From: Paractinoplanes durhamensis
Lineage (GTDB): Bacteria > Actinomycetota > Actinomycetes > Mycobacteriales > Micromonosporaceae
Assembly: GCF_016862175.1 (NCBI RefSeq)
Contig: NZ_BOML01000005.1
Coordinates: 62,001-126,000, forward strand
DNA length: 64,000 nucleotides
Reading direction: 5' to 3'
Shown here: in pieces, positions 1 through 8,526 of the stretch
Numbering within the stretch: position 1 is the stretch's first letter
Layout of the letters: each line of letters starts with the position of its first letter
Translations under genes and position numbers: made by a program
Notes under the pieces: model-generated
The model's input: the letters and a program-made list of their open reading frames with translations, nothing else
What the model was told of the DNA's origin: nothing
Database searches by the model: none

Positions 1-399
1 CGCCACCCCGCAGTGCCCGACCTCGCCCAGCGACTGCGGGTCGTCGGAGTCCCGGCCCATCAGCGTCGGCATGTCGAACGCCACGCTGAGCCCGCCACCG
101 CCGGCCGCCAGGATCATCTTGTAGCGCTCGTTGGTCTGCTGCGCGTTGCCGAACCCGGCGAACTGCCGGATGGTCCAGGTGCGCCCGCGGTAGCCGGTCG
201 GATAGAGCCCCCGGGTGTAGGGGAACTCGCCCGGCCAGCCGATCCGGTCGAACCCCGGATAGCCGGCCCCGTCGGGCGGCCCGTAGACCGGCTCGACCGG
301 AGAACCGGAGAGCGTGGTGAAGTCCGCGTCCCGCTTACGTGCGGCGTCGTAGCGCCGTTGCCAGCGCTCCCGTCCGGCGGCGATGTCGGCAGCATCCAT
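1..399 (-). CDS. Acyl-CoA mutase large subunit (methylmalonyl/isobutyryl-CoA mutase family), N-terminal part
   Basis: The first 133 residues of a B12-dependent acyl-CoA mutase; the rest lies beyond the left edge. The [19 protein letters not shown] stretch and the following [23 protein letters not shown] segment are the conserved start of the substrate-binding TIM barrel. The N-terminus ([13 protein letters not shown]) resembles the shorter actinobacterial large subunits usually called isobutyryl-CoA mutase (IcmA) more than MutB, but without the C-terminus this cannot be settled. These enzymes rearrange branched to linear CoA thioesters in the cytosol. The ATG is six bases downstream of a TACGAT box, so a leaderless start is likely. 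The mutase chaperone meaB, mce and thiolase lie 5 kb away and fit the same pathway. Confidence 0.88.
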   Translation of the reverse strand, partial: MDAADIAAGRERWQRRYDAARKRDADFTTLSGSPVEPVYGPPDGAGYPGFDRIGWPGEFPYTRGLYPTGYRGRTWTIRQFAGFGNAQQTNERYKMILAAGGGGLSVAFDMPTLMGRDSDDPQSLGEVGHCGVA

Positions 400-405
400 G
401 CCGCC

Positions 406-411
406 ATCGTA
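406..411 (-). promoter_or_regulatory. -10 box of leaderless acyl-CoA mutase transcript
   Basis: TACGAT on the minus strand, exactly six bases before the ATG; transcription would begin at or next to the start codon. No clear -35 seen. Confidence 0.55.
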
Positions 412-445
412 GAGGGTCGACTGAACGATCCCTAAGGCAAAGTTG

Positions 446-1612
446 TCACACGCGGTGGTCGAGAATCCACGCTTGGGGATTGCCCCGCCGGAAGAGCATC
501 TTCATCATCGTCGGCAGCATTGCGTCGCGGATCGCGGCGCCGACCGGGCCGGCCGTCTTGCCGCTGCCGTTGCGCCGGCCGGCCGCCACCACGCGCTCCA
601 CCCGGGGGCGACGGATGCGCTCGTAGTCGGCCAGGGTGCCGCCCTCGGCCAGGCAACGGCCCAGGACCACGGCGTCCTCGATCGCCATCGACGCGCCCTG
701 GCCGGCCGACGGGGCCACCGCGTGGGCGGCGTCGCCGGTCAGCACCACCCGGCCGGAGTGCCAGACCGGGACCCGGCGCAGGTCGTCGGTGTTCCACGGG
801 CCGATCGCCACGTCGGTGGCGCGGATGATGGCGGCGGCCGGCAGCGCGTCCTCGGCGAACAGTTCGATCAGGTGCGCCCGCCACGCCTGAGGGGTGAAGT
901 CGCCCGGGCGGGCCGGCTCCCGGCTCGGCGGGTTGGCGAACCACCACACCGAACCGTCCGGCGCCGGGGCCCAGCCGAAGAAGGCCTTCCGGCCGAAAGC
1001 CATGTGCATGAGGCCGGGGGTGCGGTCCAGGTCGGCGTCGATCGGGCCGGTGGCAAACCCACCCGCGTTGAGCAGGCCGAGGTAGGTGGGTTCGGGACCG
1101 GTGGGGTTGAGGATCTGGCGCGTACGGGAACGGAGGCCGTCGGCGCCGACCAGCAGGTCGCCCTCGACCTCCGCGCCGGTGAACGCGGCCGTGACACCGC
1201 CGGGGTGCTCGGTGTAGCCGGTGAGGCGCCGGTCGTACTCCATCGGGATGCCTCGGTCGGCCGCGACCGCGCGCAGCGATGCGTAGAGGTCGGCACGGCG
1301 GATCGTCGTCGTCACCGTGCCGTCGGCGGCCGGGCCGCCGAGCGGGAGCACCGCCAGCCGCCTGCCCGCGCTGTTGCTCATGGTCATGCCCGGGGTGGGA
1401 AAGCCGGCCGCGAGCACCCGGGCCGGGTCGAGATCGAGGGCGCGCAGGGCGGCGAGGCCGTTGACGGCCACGGTCAGGAAGGCCCCGCGCTCGTCGGCGA
1501 CCCCCGCGGGCCGGGACTCGAAGAGCCGGGGCTGCCAGCCGGCGCGCTGCAGGGCGATGGCCGCGACGGTGCCCGCGACGCCACCGCCGGCGATCAGTGC
1601 TGTCTTAGTCAT
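446..1612 (-). CDS. FAD-dependent monooxygenase (PHBH/aromatic hydroxylase-like)
   Basis: 388 residues. An N-terminal Rossmann motif GGGVAG (residues 9-14) binds FAD ADP; a DG-type motif (VGADGLRSR) and a GD motif ([18 protein letters not shown]) with the following helix are typical of class A flavoprotein hydroxylases that use NAD(P)H and O2. The substrate is unknown. I start at the ATG immediately before KTALIAGGG; an upstream extension of 20 residues would run across the operator palindrome. It is divergent from a PadR regulator with a shared 53-base region containing inverted repeats, so regulation by that PadR protein (for example induction by the substrate or a drug) is a reasonable inference. 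Confidence 0.85.
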   Translation of the reverse strand: MTKTALIAGGGVAGTVAAIALQRAGWQPRLFESRPAGVADERGAFLTVAVNGLAALRALDLDPARVLAAGFPTPGMTMSNSAGRRLAVLPLGGPAADGTVTTTIRRADLYASLRAVAADRGIPMEYDRRLTGYTEHPGGVTAAFTGAEVEGDLLVGADGLRSRTRQILNPTGPEPTYLGLLNAGGFATGPIDADLDRTPGLMHMAFGRKAFFGWAPAPDGSVWWFANPPSREPARPGDFTPQAWRAHLIELFAEDALPAAAIIRATDVAIGPWNTDDLRRVPVWHSGRVVLTGDAAHAVAPSAGQGASMAIEDAVVLGRCLAEGGTLADYERIRRPRVERVVAAGRRNGSGKTAGPVGAAIRDAMLPTMMKMLFRRGNPQAWILDHRV

Positions 1613-1639
1613 AAGATGACTATGCATAACATGACTAAG
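1604..1639. promoter_or_regulatory. Inverted-repeat operator between the monooxygenase and padR genes
   Basis: Perfect 9-base arms CTTAGTCAT (1604-1612) and ATGACTAAG (1631-1639) enclose a second dyad GTCAT-N3-ATGAC (1608-1620) and the palindrome TATGCATA (1621-1628). The left arm covers the monooxygenase start codon. PadR proteins typically bind such AT-rich dyads, so this is a probable autoregulatory operator. Confidence 0.65.
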
Positions 1640-1653
1640 AATCGTCAACCCCG

Positions 1654-1659
1654 TAGGCT
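1654..1659 (+). promoter_or_regulatory. -10 box of leaderless padR transcript
   Basis: TAGGCT exactly six bases before the GTG start. It lies just downstream of the inverted repeat, consistent with autorepression. Confidence 0.55.
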
Positions 1660-1665
1660 GGCCGC

Positions 1666-2262
1666 GTGACATCGGAGAAACCGCGCCGGTCCACGCTGGG
1701 CATGGTCCTGCTGGCGCTGCTCATGGAAGCGCCGATGCACCCCTACCGGATGCAGCAGATGATCAAGGAGCGCGGCCAGGACCAGCTGGTCAACGTGGCC
1801 CAGCGCAACAGCGTCTACCAGGCACTCGACCGCCTCGTGCGGGACGGACTGGCCCGCCCGGCGGGCAGCACCCGGGAGGCCGGGCGGCCGGAGCGGACCG
1901 TCTACGAGATCACCCCCGACGGCGAGGCCACCATGCGGTTGTGGCTGATCGGGATGCTGCCGACACCGGGGCGGGAGTTCCCGGAGTTTCCGGCGGCGCT
2001 GGCGTTCATCGCGGTGCTGGCGCCGGCGCAGGTGCGGGAGTTGCTCGGGCGGCGCCTGGACACCCAGGAGCAGCGGCTCGCGGCCGTCCGCGAGCAGGCG
2101 CCGCCGGGTCTGCCGCGGCTGTTCCTGATCGAGGACGAATACCGCGCCGCGATGTTGGCGGCCGAGATCGCCTGGCTGCGGCAGCTGGTGACCGACCTGG
2201 ACAGCGGCGAGCTCACCTGGAGTCGCGAGATGATCGAACAGACTCTGCAGCAGTTCGGGTAG
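1666..2262 (+). CDS. PadR-family transcriptional regulator
   Basis: 198 residues. Residues about 10-85 form the PadR winged helix (LALLMEAPMHPYRMQQMI ... VYQALDRLVRDGLARP ... RTVYEITPDGEA), followed by an acidic helical dimerisation region typical of the longer Vir-type PadR proteins. It starts at GTG, directly after a leaderless-type -10 box; there is no Shine-Dalgarno sequence. It is divergent from the FAD monooxygenase and probably represses both genes through the palindromes between them. The ligand is unknown. Confidence 0.88.
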   Translation: MTSEKPRRSTLGMVLLALLMEAPMHPYRMQQMIKERGQDQLVNVAQRNSVYQALDRLVRDGLARPAGSTREAGRPERTVYEITPDGEATMRLWLIGMLPTPGREFPEFPAALAFIAVLAPAQVRELLGRRLDTQEQRLAAVREQAPPGLPRLFLIEDEYRAAMLAAEIAWLRQLVTDLDSGELTWSREMIEQTLQQFG

Positions 2263-2304
2263 CCGGAAGTCGCCCGGCCGACAGCCCTAACCGGGCAAGG
2301 GCGT

Positions 2305-2310
2305 TAGCCT
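2305..2310 (+). promoter_or_regulatory. -10 box of the TIR-NTPase/TPR operon
   Basis: TAGCCT exactly six bases before the ATG of the TIR gene. It gives the operon its own leaderless promoter, separate from the padR gene upstream. Confidence 0.5.
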
Positions 2311-2316
2311 CCCACC

Positions 2317-3465
2317 ATGGTCCGCAGCGTGCCGGAGAAGTTCCTGGTGGCGTTCTCGCTCGCCGGGGAACAACGCACGCTCGTGCGAGCGGTCGCCGAG
2401 GAACTCGAACGCAGGCTTGGCGAGTCCACTGTCTTCTACGACGAGTGGTTCGAATTTTACCTGGCCGGCGGCGAGGCCGATCTCAAGCTGCAGCGCATCT
2501 ATCTCGAGCGGTGCGAGCTGGCGGTGATCTGCATATCCGGCGAGTACGGCAATAAGCCGTGGACCGTTGCCGAGCACGCCGTGGTGCGAGCGCGCTATAT
2601 GGCGGCCACCGGGTCAGAACTCGATCGCGACCGGATCCTGCCCCTGCGCGTCGGCGAGGGCCACGTTGACGGCGTCCATCTCAACGACCACGTTCCCGAC
2701 CTGCGCGGCCGATCCCCCGCCGACGCGGCTCAGCTGATCATCGACCGACTCAGCTACGTCGCGCCGACGCGCATCAAGCCGGCCCAGGTCCCTCACTGGC
2801 CGCAGCAGACGCCGGCCTTCCGATGGCCGATGGCGAACCACGGAGAGGCACAGGCCGCCTTCTGCAATCTGCTGATGCACGGCAGCCCAGTCCGGATGCT
2901 GCCGATCCAGGGTGGAACGGAGACCGGCAAGTCCAGCCTCGCGAAACAGATGGAACGTAACGTGGCCGAGCTGCTCCCCGAACTGCGGTGCGGCCGATTC
3001 GACTTCAAGGGCGGGGTGAGCCAGCGGATCGAGACCGAGGCCTTCGCCGGATCGCTCGGGCTCACCGTGCCGGACCGATCCCCGGACAGCGACCAGCTCA
3101 AAAGTGTCCTCAGCCAACTGCACCACCTGCCGAGACCCACGGTCATCATCCTCGACACGTACGACGAAGCGGGCGAGGACGGGACGTGGCTGGAGCGCGC
3201 TTTCCTTCCCCAGTTGCGCCGCAGCGAATGGCTCCGGATCGTCATCCTGGGCCGGCAGGTGCCGTCCGGCCGGGATGCGGTGTGGGAGTCGATCGCGGCA
3301 CCTACGGTTCCGCTCACGCAGCCCGACGCGCAGGCATGGTTCGAGTACGGCCGGAGACTGAACCTGGATGTGGAACTCGACCTGGACTTCGTCACCAGGC
3401 TGCATCAGTTGGCCGCCGGGCGGCCGGCACCGCTCCGGGAACTCTTCGACACGAGGCGGCCATGA
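2317..3465 (+). CDS. TIR domain - P-loop NTPase protein (first half of a split STAND-like system)
   Basis: 382 residues. Residues 9-~147 form a TIR domain: a first strand FLVAFSLAGE, the FYDEWFE region, and a W82-x3-E86 motif (KPWTVAEHAVV) where E86 sits at the usual NAD-cleaving glutamate. Residues ~170-382 are a P-loop NTPase with Walker A GGTETGKS (199-206), Walker B VIILDTYDE (276-284; D280) and a sensor-like RIVILGRQ. The protein ends just after the nucleotide-binding domain. The winged helix and repeat sensor expected next are encoded by the following gene, which starts inside this stop codon (ATGA). By analogy with known TIR-STAND defence proteins, it is probably an NAD-depleting or signal-making effector switched on by oligomerisation; this is inference. 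Base composition is lower in GC than in the neighbours. Confidence 0.85.
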   Translation: MVRSVPEKFLVAFSLAGEQRTLVRAVAEELERRLGESTVFYDEWFEFYLAGGEADLKLQRIYLERCELAVICISGEYGNKPWTVAEHAVVRARYMAATGSELDRDRILPLRVGEGHVDGVHLNDHVPDLRGRSPADAAQLIIDRLSYVAPTRIKPAQVPHWPQQTPAFRWPMANHGEAQAAFCNLLMHGSPVRMLPIQGGTETGKSSLAKQMERNVAELLPELRCGRFDFKGGVSQRIETEAFAGSLGLTVPDRSPDSDQLKSVLSQLHHLPRPTVIILDTYDEAGEDGTWLERAFLPQLRRSEWLRIVILGRQVPSGRDAVWESIAAPTVPLTQPDAQAWFEYGRRLNLDVELDLDFVTRLHQLAAGRPAPLRELFDTRRP

Positions 3466-5510
3466 ACGGACTGGAGGATTCGCTTCGCATCCTCTCGGAG
3501 GCTGCCGGTGATCCGGCGCTGATCTATCTCGCCACGATCGAGCTCAAATTTCCGGAACTGTCGCCGCCGGAACGCGCGTCGCTGCGGGAAGCACTCGAGG
3601 CCGCGGCGGTACCGCACTGGTGCGACCGCGAGATTCTGGCCGCCCTCCTCGACGTAGACCAGGACAGGGCGACCGTTCTCTGGGAGAAGCTGTCCGGCCT
3701 GTCCGTCGTGGAATCGTTCCGCGCTCGAGGGGAGGCGGCGCGCAACGTCCATGCTGCGGCGCGATCGGCGATCCGGCATCGGCTCGCCGAGACCGACCTC
3801 GACCACCTCCGATTACTGAGCAGTCGTGCAGCCAACCACTTCTCCTCCGACGGCGGACCGGCGGACCGCATCGAGCGGCTGTTCCATGCGCTGCTGTCCG
3901 ATCCCGACGAAGGCATCCGCATTCTCGAACAGGCGACCAGCGGGTGGATCTGGAATATCAGCCACGAGGTGCGGTACGCCCTCACGATGGCTCTGAGTGA
4001 GCTCCTCCATGAAGGCCTCCTCACCGGTCGCGCCGAACTCTGGATCCGAGTCATGATCATGGAGCATCGCGCCAGTATCGAAGGAGACTCGGCGTTCCGT
4101 GAGCCTGTTGCCCAGCTGTTGAGTGAGGCGAGAGCAGTCGGTGACCGGCGGCTCATCGCGGAGGTCCTGGTAGTCGCGGGCGACGCTGCCCGGTCGAGCG
4201 GAGATCTGGGAAGCGCGCACGCGGCCTTCGAGGAATACCGGATGATGGCAGCGGAAATGTCAGAGCAGGATCCTGCCGACCCGGACCGCCGACGCGAGGT
4301 CGCGAATGCCCACGGTCGGCTCGGCGACGTCGCGCTCGACCGCGGCGACCTGGACAAGGCCCGGGCGGAGTACGAACGGAACCGGCAGATTCTGGCGACT
4401 CTGATCGCAGAGGATCCCGCGAATATGAACTGGCAGGTCGACCTGGCGTTGGCCTACGGCGGGCTTGCCACGATAGCCGGCGACCAAGGAGACGGCGCCG
4501 GCGCCCGCGCCGCGCTCGACCAGGCCTTGTCGATCATGGCCATGCTGTCGGGGCAGGATCCGGACAACACCGAATTGCGCTACGAACTCGCAGTGATGCA
4601 CCTCAGAATCGGGATCCTCGCTCACGATGAAGGTGATCTCGTCAGCGCGCTACAGGCCTACCAGCAGTTCCTCGCGATCCTCACGGACCTGACCGCGCAA
4701 GACCCCAGCAACGTCAACTGGCAGCGCGACCTGGCTGTCGCCTACAGCCATCTCGCGAGCGTGGCCCTCGATCGGGAGGATCCGGACGGCGCCCAGGCGG
4801 CCAATGAGCAGCACCTCTCGATCGTCGCCAGGCTGGCAGCGGTGGATCCCGGCAACACCGTCTGGCAGCAGGACTTGGCCGTCGCCCATTCCAGGACCGG
4901 CGACATTGCTCTGGCCCGCAACGATCTGGGCAGCGCAGCGCGGGCCTATCGCCAGAACCTGTCCATCCTCACGCAGTTGACGGTGCGGGACCCGAGCAAC
5001 GTTGCCTGGCAGCGGGAATTGGCCATCGCGCACTCCAAAGAGGGGGATGCGGCGTTCCAGAGCGGTGACCTCGGCGGCGCGAGGCAGGCGTACGAGCAAT
5101 ACCGATCGGTGTCCGCGACCTTGACGACGAAGGCGCCCGGGAGCGCCTTCTGGCAGCGCGACCTGGCAATCGCCCATGCCAAGCTGGGTGACGTGGCTTC
5201 GGCCGAGGAGGAGTACAGCCAGGCCAGGGACCACTACGAGCAGTACCGGTCGATCATGGCGCGGCTGGTAGATGTCGACCATAACAACACGGACTGGCGG
5301 CACGGTCTTGCCGTCGCCCTCTGGCGCATGGGCGATGTGGTGCAGGACCTGGACGACGCCCGGATCGCCTACCAGCAGAGCCGATCGGTCATGGTCGGCC
5401 TCGTTACACAGAACCCAGGCAACGCGAACTGGCGGATGGAGCTGGCGTCGATCGACGCGAGGCTCGCAGGTCTCGACCAGGAAGCCGACACCGACGTCAC
5501 AGACCTTTGA
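3462..5510 (+). CDS. Winged-helix plus TPR-array protein, partner of the TIR-NTPase
   Basis: 682 residues. Residues ~1-130 resemble the winged helix that follows the nucleotide-binding domain in STAND ATPases (DREILAALLDVD ... LWEKLSGLSVVESF ... VHAAARSAIRHRL). After a helical linker, residues ~245-680 carry eight to nine TPR-like units with a period of 48 residues and a DPxNxxWQRDLAVAxxxxGD signature, a common ligand-sensing scaffold. The ATG lies in the ATGA overlap with the TIR gene, so translation should be coupled; an upstream open frame antisense to nothing useful is ignored. The stop is inside the 3' end of the convergent meaB gene (14-base overlap), with no terminator. Role inferred: sensor and switch half of the TIR system. 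Confidence 0.8.
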   Translation: MNGLEDSLRILSEAAGDPALIYLATIELKFPELSPPERASLREALEAAAVPHWCDREILAALLDVDQDRATVLWEKLSGLSVVESFRARGEAARNVHAAARSAIRHRLAETDLDHLRLLSSRAANHFSSDGGPADRIERLFHALLSDPDEGIRILEQATSGWIWNISHEVRYALTMALSELLHEGLLTGRAELWIRVMIMEHRASIEGDSAFREPVAQLLSEARAVGDRRLIAEVLVVAGDAARSSGDLGSAHAAFEEYRMMAAEMSEQDPADPDRRREVANAHGRLGDVALDRGDLDKARAEYERNRQILATLIAEDPANMNWQVDLALAYGGLATIAGDQGDGAGARAALDQALSIMAMLSGQDPDNTELRYELAVMHLRIGILAHDEGDLVSALQAYQQFLAILTDLTAQDPSNVNWQRDLAVAYSHLASVALDREDPDGAQAANEQHLSIVARLAAVDPGNTVWQQDLAVAHSRTGDIALARNDLGSAARAYRQNLSILTQLTVRDPSNVAWQRELAIAHSKEGDAAFQSGDLGGARQAYEQYRSVSATLTTKAPGSAFWQRDLAIAHAKLGDVASAEEEYSQARDHYEQYRSIMARLVDVDHNNTDWRHGLAVALWRMGDVVQDLDDARIAYQQSRSVMVGLVTQNPGNANWRMELASIDARLAGLDQEADTDVTDL

Positions 5511-6534
5511 TCAGGTCTTCCGCGGCAGCGTACGGGTCGATCTCGCCGGCGGCGACGGCTGAGGCGAGCGTGCTCAGCGCCGTACCGTGCTTGAGGTCGC
5601 CGATCCGGGCCCGCAGCGTGCCCAGGGCGATGGCCTCGACCTCGACCGAGGCTCGCCGCTCGCGGCGGGCCGTCAGGTTTCCGGAGGTCTCCAGCCAGGT
5701 GCGGTGCTTCTCGATCGCGGTGAGCACGTCGTCGATGCCCTCAGCGCGTACCGCCGTCGCCCGCACCACCTGGGGGCGCCAGTCGCCGGCCGCGCGCTCT
5801 CCCAGGCCGAGCATGCCCTGGATGTCGCGGTAGGTGGCGTCGGCGCCGGGGCGGTCGGCTTTGTTGATCACGAAGACGTCGGCGATCTCCAGGACGCCGG
5901 CCTTGACCGCCTGGATGGCGTCGCCCATGCCGGGGGCCAGCAGGACGAGCGTGGTGTCGGCCAGCGAGGCGATCTCCACCTCGGCCTGGCCGACGCCGAC
6001 CGTCTCGACGAGGATGACCTCGCAGCCGGCGCCCTCCAGGACGCGGACCGCCTGCGGGGTCGCCGCCGAGAGGCCGCCCAGCTGGCCACGGCTGGACATC
6101 GACCGTATGTAGACGCCGCGGTCGGTGGTGTGTTCCTGCATGCGGATGCGGTCGCCGAGGATCGCGCCGCCGGTGAACGGGCTGGACGGGTCGACTGCCA
6201 GCACGCCTACCCTCCGGCCGGCCGCGCGCAGGGCCTTGACCAGCTCGTTCGTCGTGGTGGACTTGCCCACCCCGGGTGAGCCGGTGAGGCCGACCACCTG
6301 GGCGTGGCCGGCGTAGGGCGCCAGCGCGGCGGCGACCTCGGGCAGCGCCGGGTCGCCGTTCTCCACCAGGGTGATCAGCCGGGCCACCGAGCGTGCATCG
6401 CCCTCGCGCGCCCGGGCGACGAGGGTGGGAACGTCGTGGCGTCGGCTCACCCTGTGCCTGATGCGCGTGGACTCGTGGCCCTCGGCCGTTTGCCCGCTCT
6501 CGGCGGGCAACTCGCGCTCGGTGCGCTCGCTCAC
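5497..6534 (-). CDS. meaB: Methylmalonyl-CoA mutase-associated GTPase MeaB (ArgK family)
   Basis: 345 residues. A G3E-family GTPase: Walker [10 protein letters not shown], a switch-region [18 protein letters not shown], the ETVGVGQAE motif and the NKAD guanine-specificity motif are all present. MeaB loads and protects the adenosylcobalamin of acyl-CoA mutases. It begins at GTG within the stop of the thiolase gene (GTGA overlap), so the two are translationally coupled. The N-terminal ~30 residues are charged and variable. The 3' end overlaps the convergent TPR gene. Confidence 0.93.
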   Translation of the reverse strand: MSERTERELPAESGQTAEGHESTRIRHRVSRRHDVPTLVARAREGDARSVARLITLVENGDPALPEVAAALAPYAGHAQVVGLTGSPGVGKSTTTNELVKALRAAGRRVGVLAVDPSSPFTGGAILGDRIRMQEHTTDRGVYIRSMSSRGQLGGLSAATPQAVRVLEGAGCEVILVETVGVGQAEVEIASLADTTLVLLAPGMGDAIQAVKAGVLEIADVFVINKADRPGADATYRDIQGMLGLGERAAGDWRPQVVRATAVRAEGIDDVLTAIEKHRTWLETSGNLTARRERRASVEVEAIALGTLRARIGDLKHGTALSTLASAVAAGEIDPYAAAEDLIKGL

Positions 6535-7715
6535 GCGGCCGGAACTTCGATGACCAGGGCGTCGCCCTGACCGCCGCCGCCGCAGAGGCCGGCCGCGCCG
6601 AGGCCGCCGCCGCGGCGCTTGAGCTCCAGCGCCAGGGTCAGCACCAGGCGGGCGCCGGACATGCCGATCGGGTGGCCGAGCGCGATCGCGCCGCCGTTGA
6701 CGTTCACGATCTCTTCCGAGACGCCGAGCTCGCGCATCGACTGGATGACCACCTGGGCGAACGCCTCGTTCATCTCGACCAGGTCGAGCTCGTCGGCGGT
6801 GCGGCCGGCCTTGGCCAGCGCGTGCTTGATCGCGTTGGCCGGCTGGGACTGCAGCGAGCTGTCGGGGCCGGCCACGTTGCCGTGCGAGACGATCTCGGCG
6901 AGCCAGGTGAGGCCGAGATCCTGCGCCTTGGCCTTGCTCATCACCACGACCGCGGCGGCGCCGTCGGAGATCGGCGAGGACGAGCCGGCGGTGATCGTGC
7001 CGCCCTTGACGAACGCGGGGCGCAGCTTGCCGAGCGTCTCGGCGGTCGACTCGGGGCGGACGCCCTCGTCGGTGTCGATCAGCAGGTCGGTCTCGCGCAC
7101 CCCGCCCGGGATCGGCACGATCTCCTCGGCGAAGTGGCCGTTCTTCTGCGCGGCGGCGGCCCGCTGGTGGCTGCGCGCGGCGAACTCGTCCTGCTCCTCG
7201 CGGGTGATGTCGAGCTTGGCCCCGCTGTGCTCGGTCGCCTCGCCCATCGAGATGCCCTCCCACGGGTCGGTGAGCCCGTCGAAGGCGGTGTGGTCGCGCA
7301 CCAGCACGTCGCCGAACTTGGCGCCCTGCCGCTGGTTGAGCAGCAGGTGCGGGGCGTTGGTCATCGACTCCATGCCGCCGGCCACCACGATGTCGAACTC
7401 GCCGATCCGGATCAGCTGGTCGGCCAGGGCGATCGCGTCGAGCCCGGAGAGGCAGACCTTGTTGACCGTCACGGCGGGCGTGCTCATCGGGATGCCGGCC
7501 GCCACGGCGGCCTGCCGGGCGGTGATCTGCCCGGCACCGGCCTGCAGCACCTGCCCCATGATCACGTACTGCACCTGGTCGGGGCGGACGCCGCCGCGCT
7601 GCAGGGCAGCCTCGATTGCGTAGCCGCCGAGCTCGGTGGCCGGCAGATTTTTCAGGTTGCCGAGCAGTCGGCCCATGGGAGTGCGGGCGCCGCTCACGAT
7701 TACCGAGGTGGTCAC
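6531..7715 (-). CDS. Acetyl-CoA C-acetyltransferase (thiolase)
   Basis: 394 residues, standard thiolase length. The nucleophilic cysteine is in [11 protein letters not shown], the catalytic histidine in [16 protein letters not shown], and the second cysteine in [11 protein letters not shown]. It condenses or cleaves acetoacetyl-CoA/3-ketoacyl-CoA in the cytosol. I chose the GTG start ([13 protein letters not shown]) because the upstream extension lacks family similarity. It precedes meaB with overlapping codons and is divergent from mce, the same order as in Streptomyces and mycobacteria. Confidence 0.93.
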   Translation of the reverse strand: MTTSVIVSGARTPMGRLLGNLKNLPATELGGYAIEAALQRGGVRPDQVQYVIMGQVLQAGAGQITARQAAVAAGIPMSTPAVTVNKVCLSGLDAIALADQLIRIGEFDIVVAGGMESMTNAPHLLLNQRQGAKFGDVLVRDHTAFDGLTDPWEGISMGEATEHSGAKLDITREEQDEFAARSHQRAAAAQKNGHFAEEIVPIPGGVRETDLLIDTDEGVRPESTAETLGKLRPAFVKGGTITAGSSSPISDGAAAVVVMSKAKAQDLGLTWLAEIVSHGNVAGPDSSLQSQPANAIKHALAKAGRTADELDLVEMNEAFAQVVIQSMRELGVSEEIVNVNGGAIALGHPIGMSGARLVLTLALELKRRGGGLGAAGLCGGGGQGDALVIEVPAA

Positions 7716-7779
7716 GGTTGATCGCTTTCTCGGGGATCGGCCGGGGAGGTTCTTTTGCGGCCTGAACGGTGGTTCAAGT

Positions 7780-7785
7780 AAGACT
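7780..7785 (+). promoter_or_regulatory. Candidate -10 box of the mce transcript
   Basis: AAGACT, a variant of TANNNT, exactly six bases before the mce ATG; consistent with a leaderless start but weaker than the other examples. Confidence 0.35.
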
Positions 7786-7791
7786 ACGTAG

Positions 7792-8259
7792 ATGACTGAG
7801 GTGTCACCTAATGCCACTGAGCCCGACAATGTCACATCACTCGGTGTCGAGCTCCTGCGTATCGATCACGTCGGCATCGCGGTACCCGATCTTGATGCTG
7901 CACTCACCTTCTACGCCGAGATCTTCGGCATGCACTGTGTGCACGAAGAGACGAACGAGGATCAAGGGGTACGGGAAGCGATGCTCGCGGTCGGCGACGG
8001 CAGTGGCCCGCGCCTGCAACTTCTCGCCCCGCTGCGGCCGGATTCGGCGATCGCCAAGTTCCTCGACCGCAGCGGCCCCGGCCTACAGCAACTGGCCTAC
8101 ACGGTGGCCGATGTCGAGGCGGCGACGGCCGCCCTGCGCGCTCGTGGCCTGCGGGTGCTCTACGACACCCCGCGCCGGGGCACGGCCGGCTCGCGGATCA
8201 ACTTCGTGCATCCCAAGGATGCGGGTGGGGTTCTGGTGGAATTGGTGGAGCCTGCGTGA
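7792..8259 (+). CDS. mce: Methylmalonyl-CoA epimerase
   Basis: 155 residues. One VOC domain starting at [16 protein letters not shown]; the metal-binding histidine of the first strand, the QLLAPL segment and the C-terminal [15 protein letters not shown] (metal-binding glutamate) are characteristic of methylmalonyl-CoA epimerase. It interconverts the 2R and 2S isomers so that the mutase can feed succinyl-CoA. The first ~20 residues are a non-conserved extension. It is divergent from the thiolase-meaB pair. Confidence 0.9.
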   Translation: MTEVSPNATEPDNVTSLGVELLRIDHVGIAVPDLDAALTFYAEIFGMHCVHEETNEDQGVREAMLAVGDGSGPRLQLLAPLRPDSAIAKFLDRSGPGLQQLAYTVADVEAATAALRARGLRVLYDTPRRGTAGSRINFVHPKDAGGVLVELVEPA

Positions 8260-8324
8260 TTGCTCCCCGTCCGGGTGAATCCTCCTGACGGCAGGGCCCC
8301 TGGCCTGGCAGGATCGGGGACATC

Positions 8325-8349
8325 GAGCGGCGCGACCGTGGCGCCGCTC
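8325..8349 (+). terminator. Candidate terminator after mce
   Basis: GAGCGGCGC / GCGCCGCTC, a perfect 9-bp stem with a 7-base loop and no T tract, 65 bases after the mce stop. The rest of the 267-base gap between mce and the coiled-coil gene holds only that gene's promoter as far as I can see. Confidence 0.45.
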
Positions 8350-8514
8350 ACCCCGAACCCGGATACAGCAGGTGACAGCCCGGCGAAGGTTGATCGCCGG
8401 ACGGCCCCAACCCGCTGCCCGAACGGCGGACCTGTTCGCTCCCGGGCAGCTCAAAGCTGATCTACGTGTCTTTTCTGTTGCCGGTCCGCTCTTGCGTGGC
8501 TGGTGCGTCTTCGC

Positions 8515-8520
8515 CAGGAT
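8515..8520 (+). promoter_or_regulatory. -10 box of the first coiled-coil gene
   Basis: CAGGAT exactly six bases before the ATG, with no Shine-Dalgarno sequence. It also supports the ATG start over the in-frame GTG eight codons upstream. Confidence 0.5.
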
Positions 8521-8526
8521 GGCCCA

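Noticed and set aside
443..1669. 408-codon open frame on the plus strand opposite the monooxygenase
   Set aside because: Composition is that of a high-GC antisense shadow (Arg, Gly, Ala runs) and the minus-strand frame carries all flavoprotein motifs.
2988..3461. Upstream in-frame extension of the TPR protein (about 158 extra residues)
   Set aside because: It is Arg/Pro-rich out-of-frame sequence over the TIR-NTPase gene; the ATG at 3462 in the ATGA overlap starts the recognisable winged-helix region.
6535..7263. Extension of MeaB by 243 residues upstream
   Set aside because: This part is the thiolase gene in another frame; the GTGA junction and the conserved start place MeaB at 6534.
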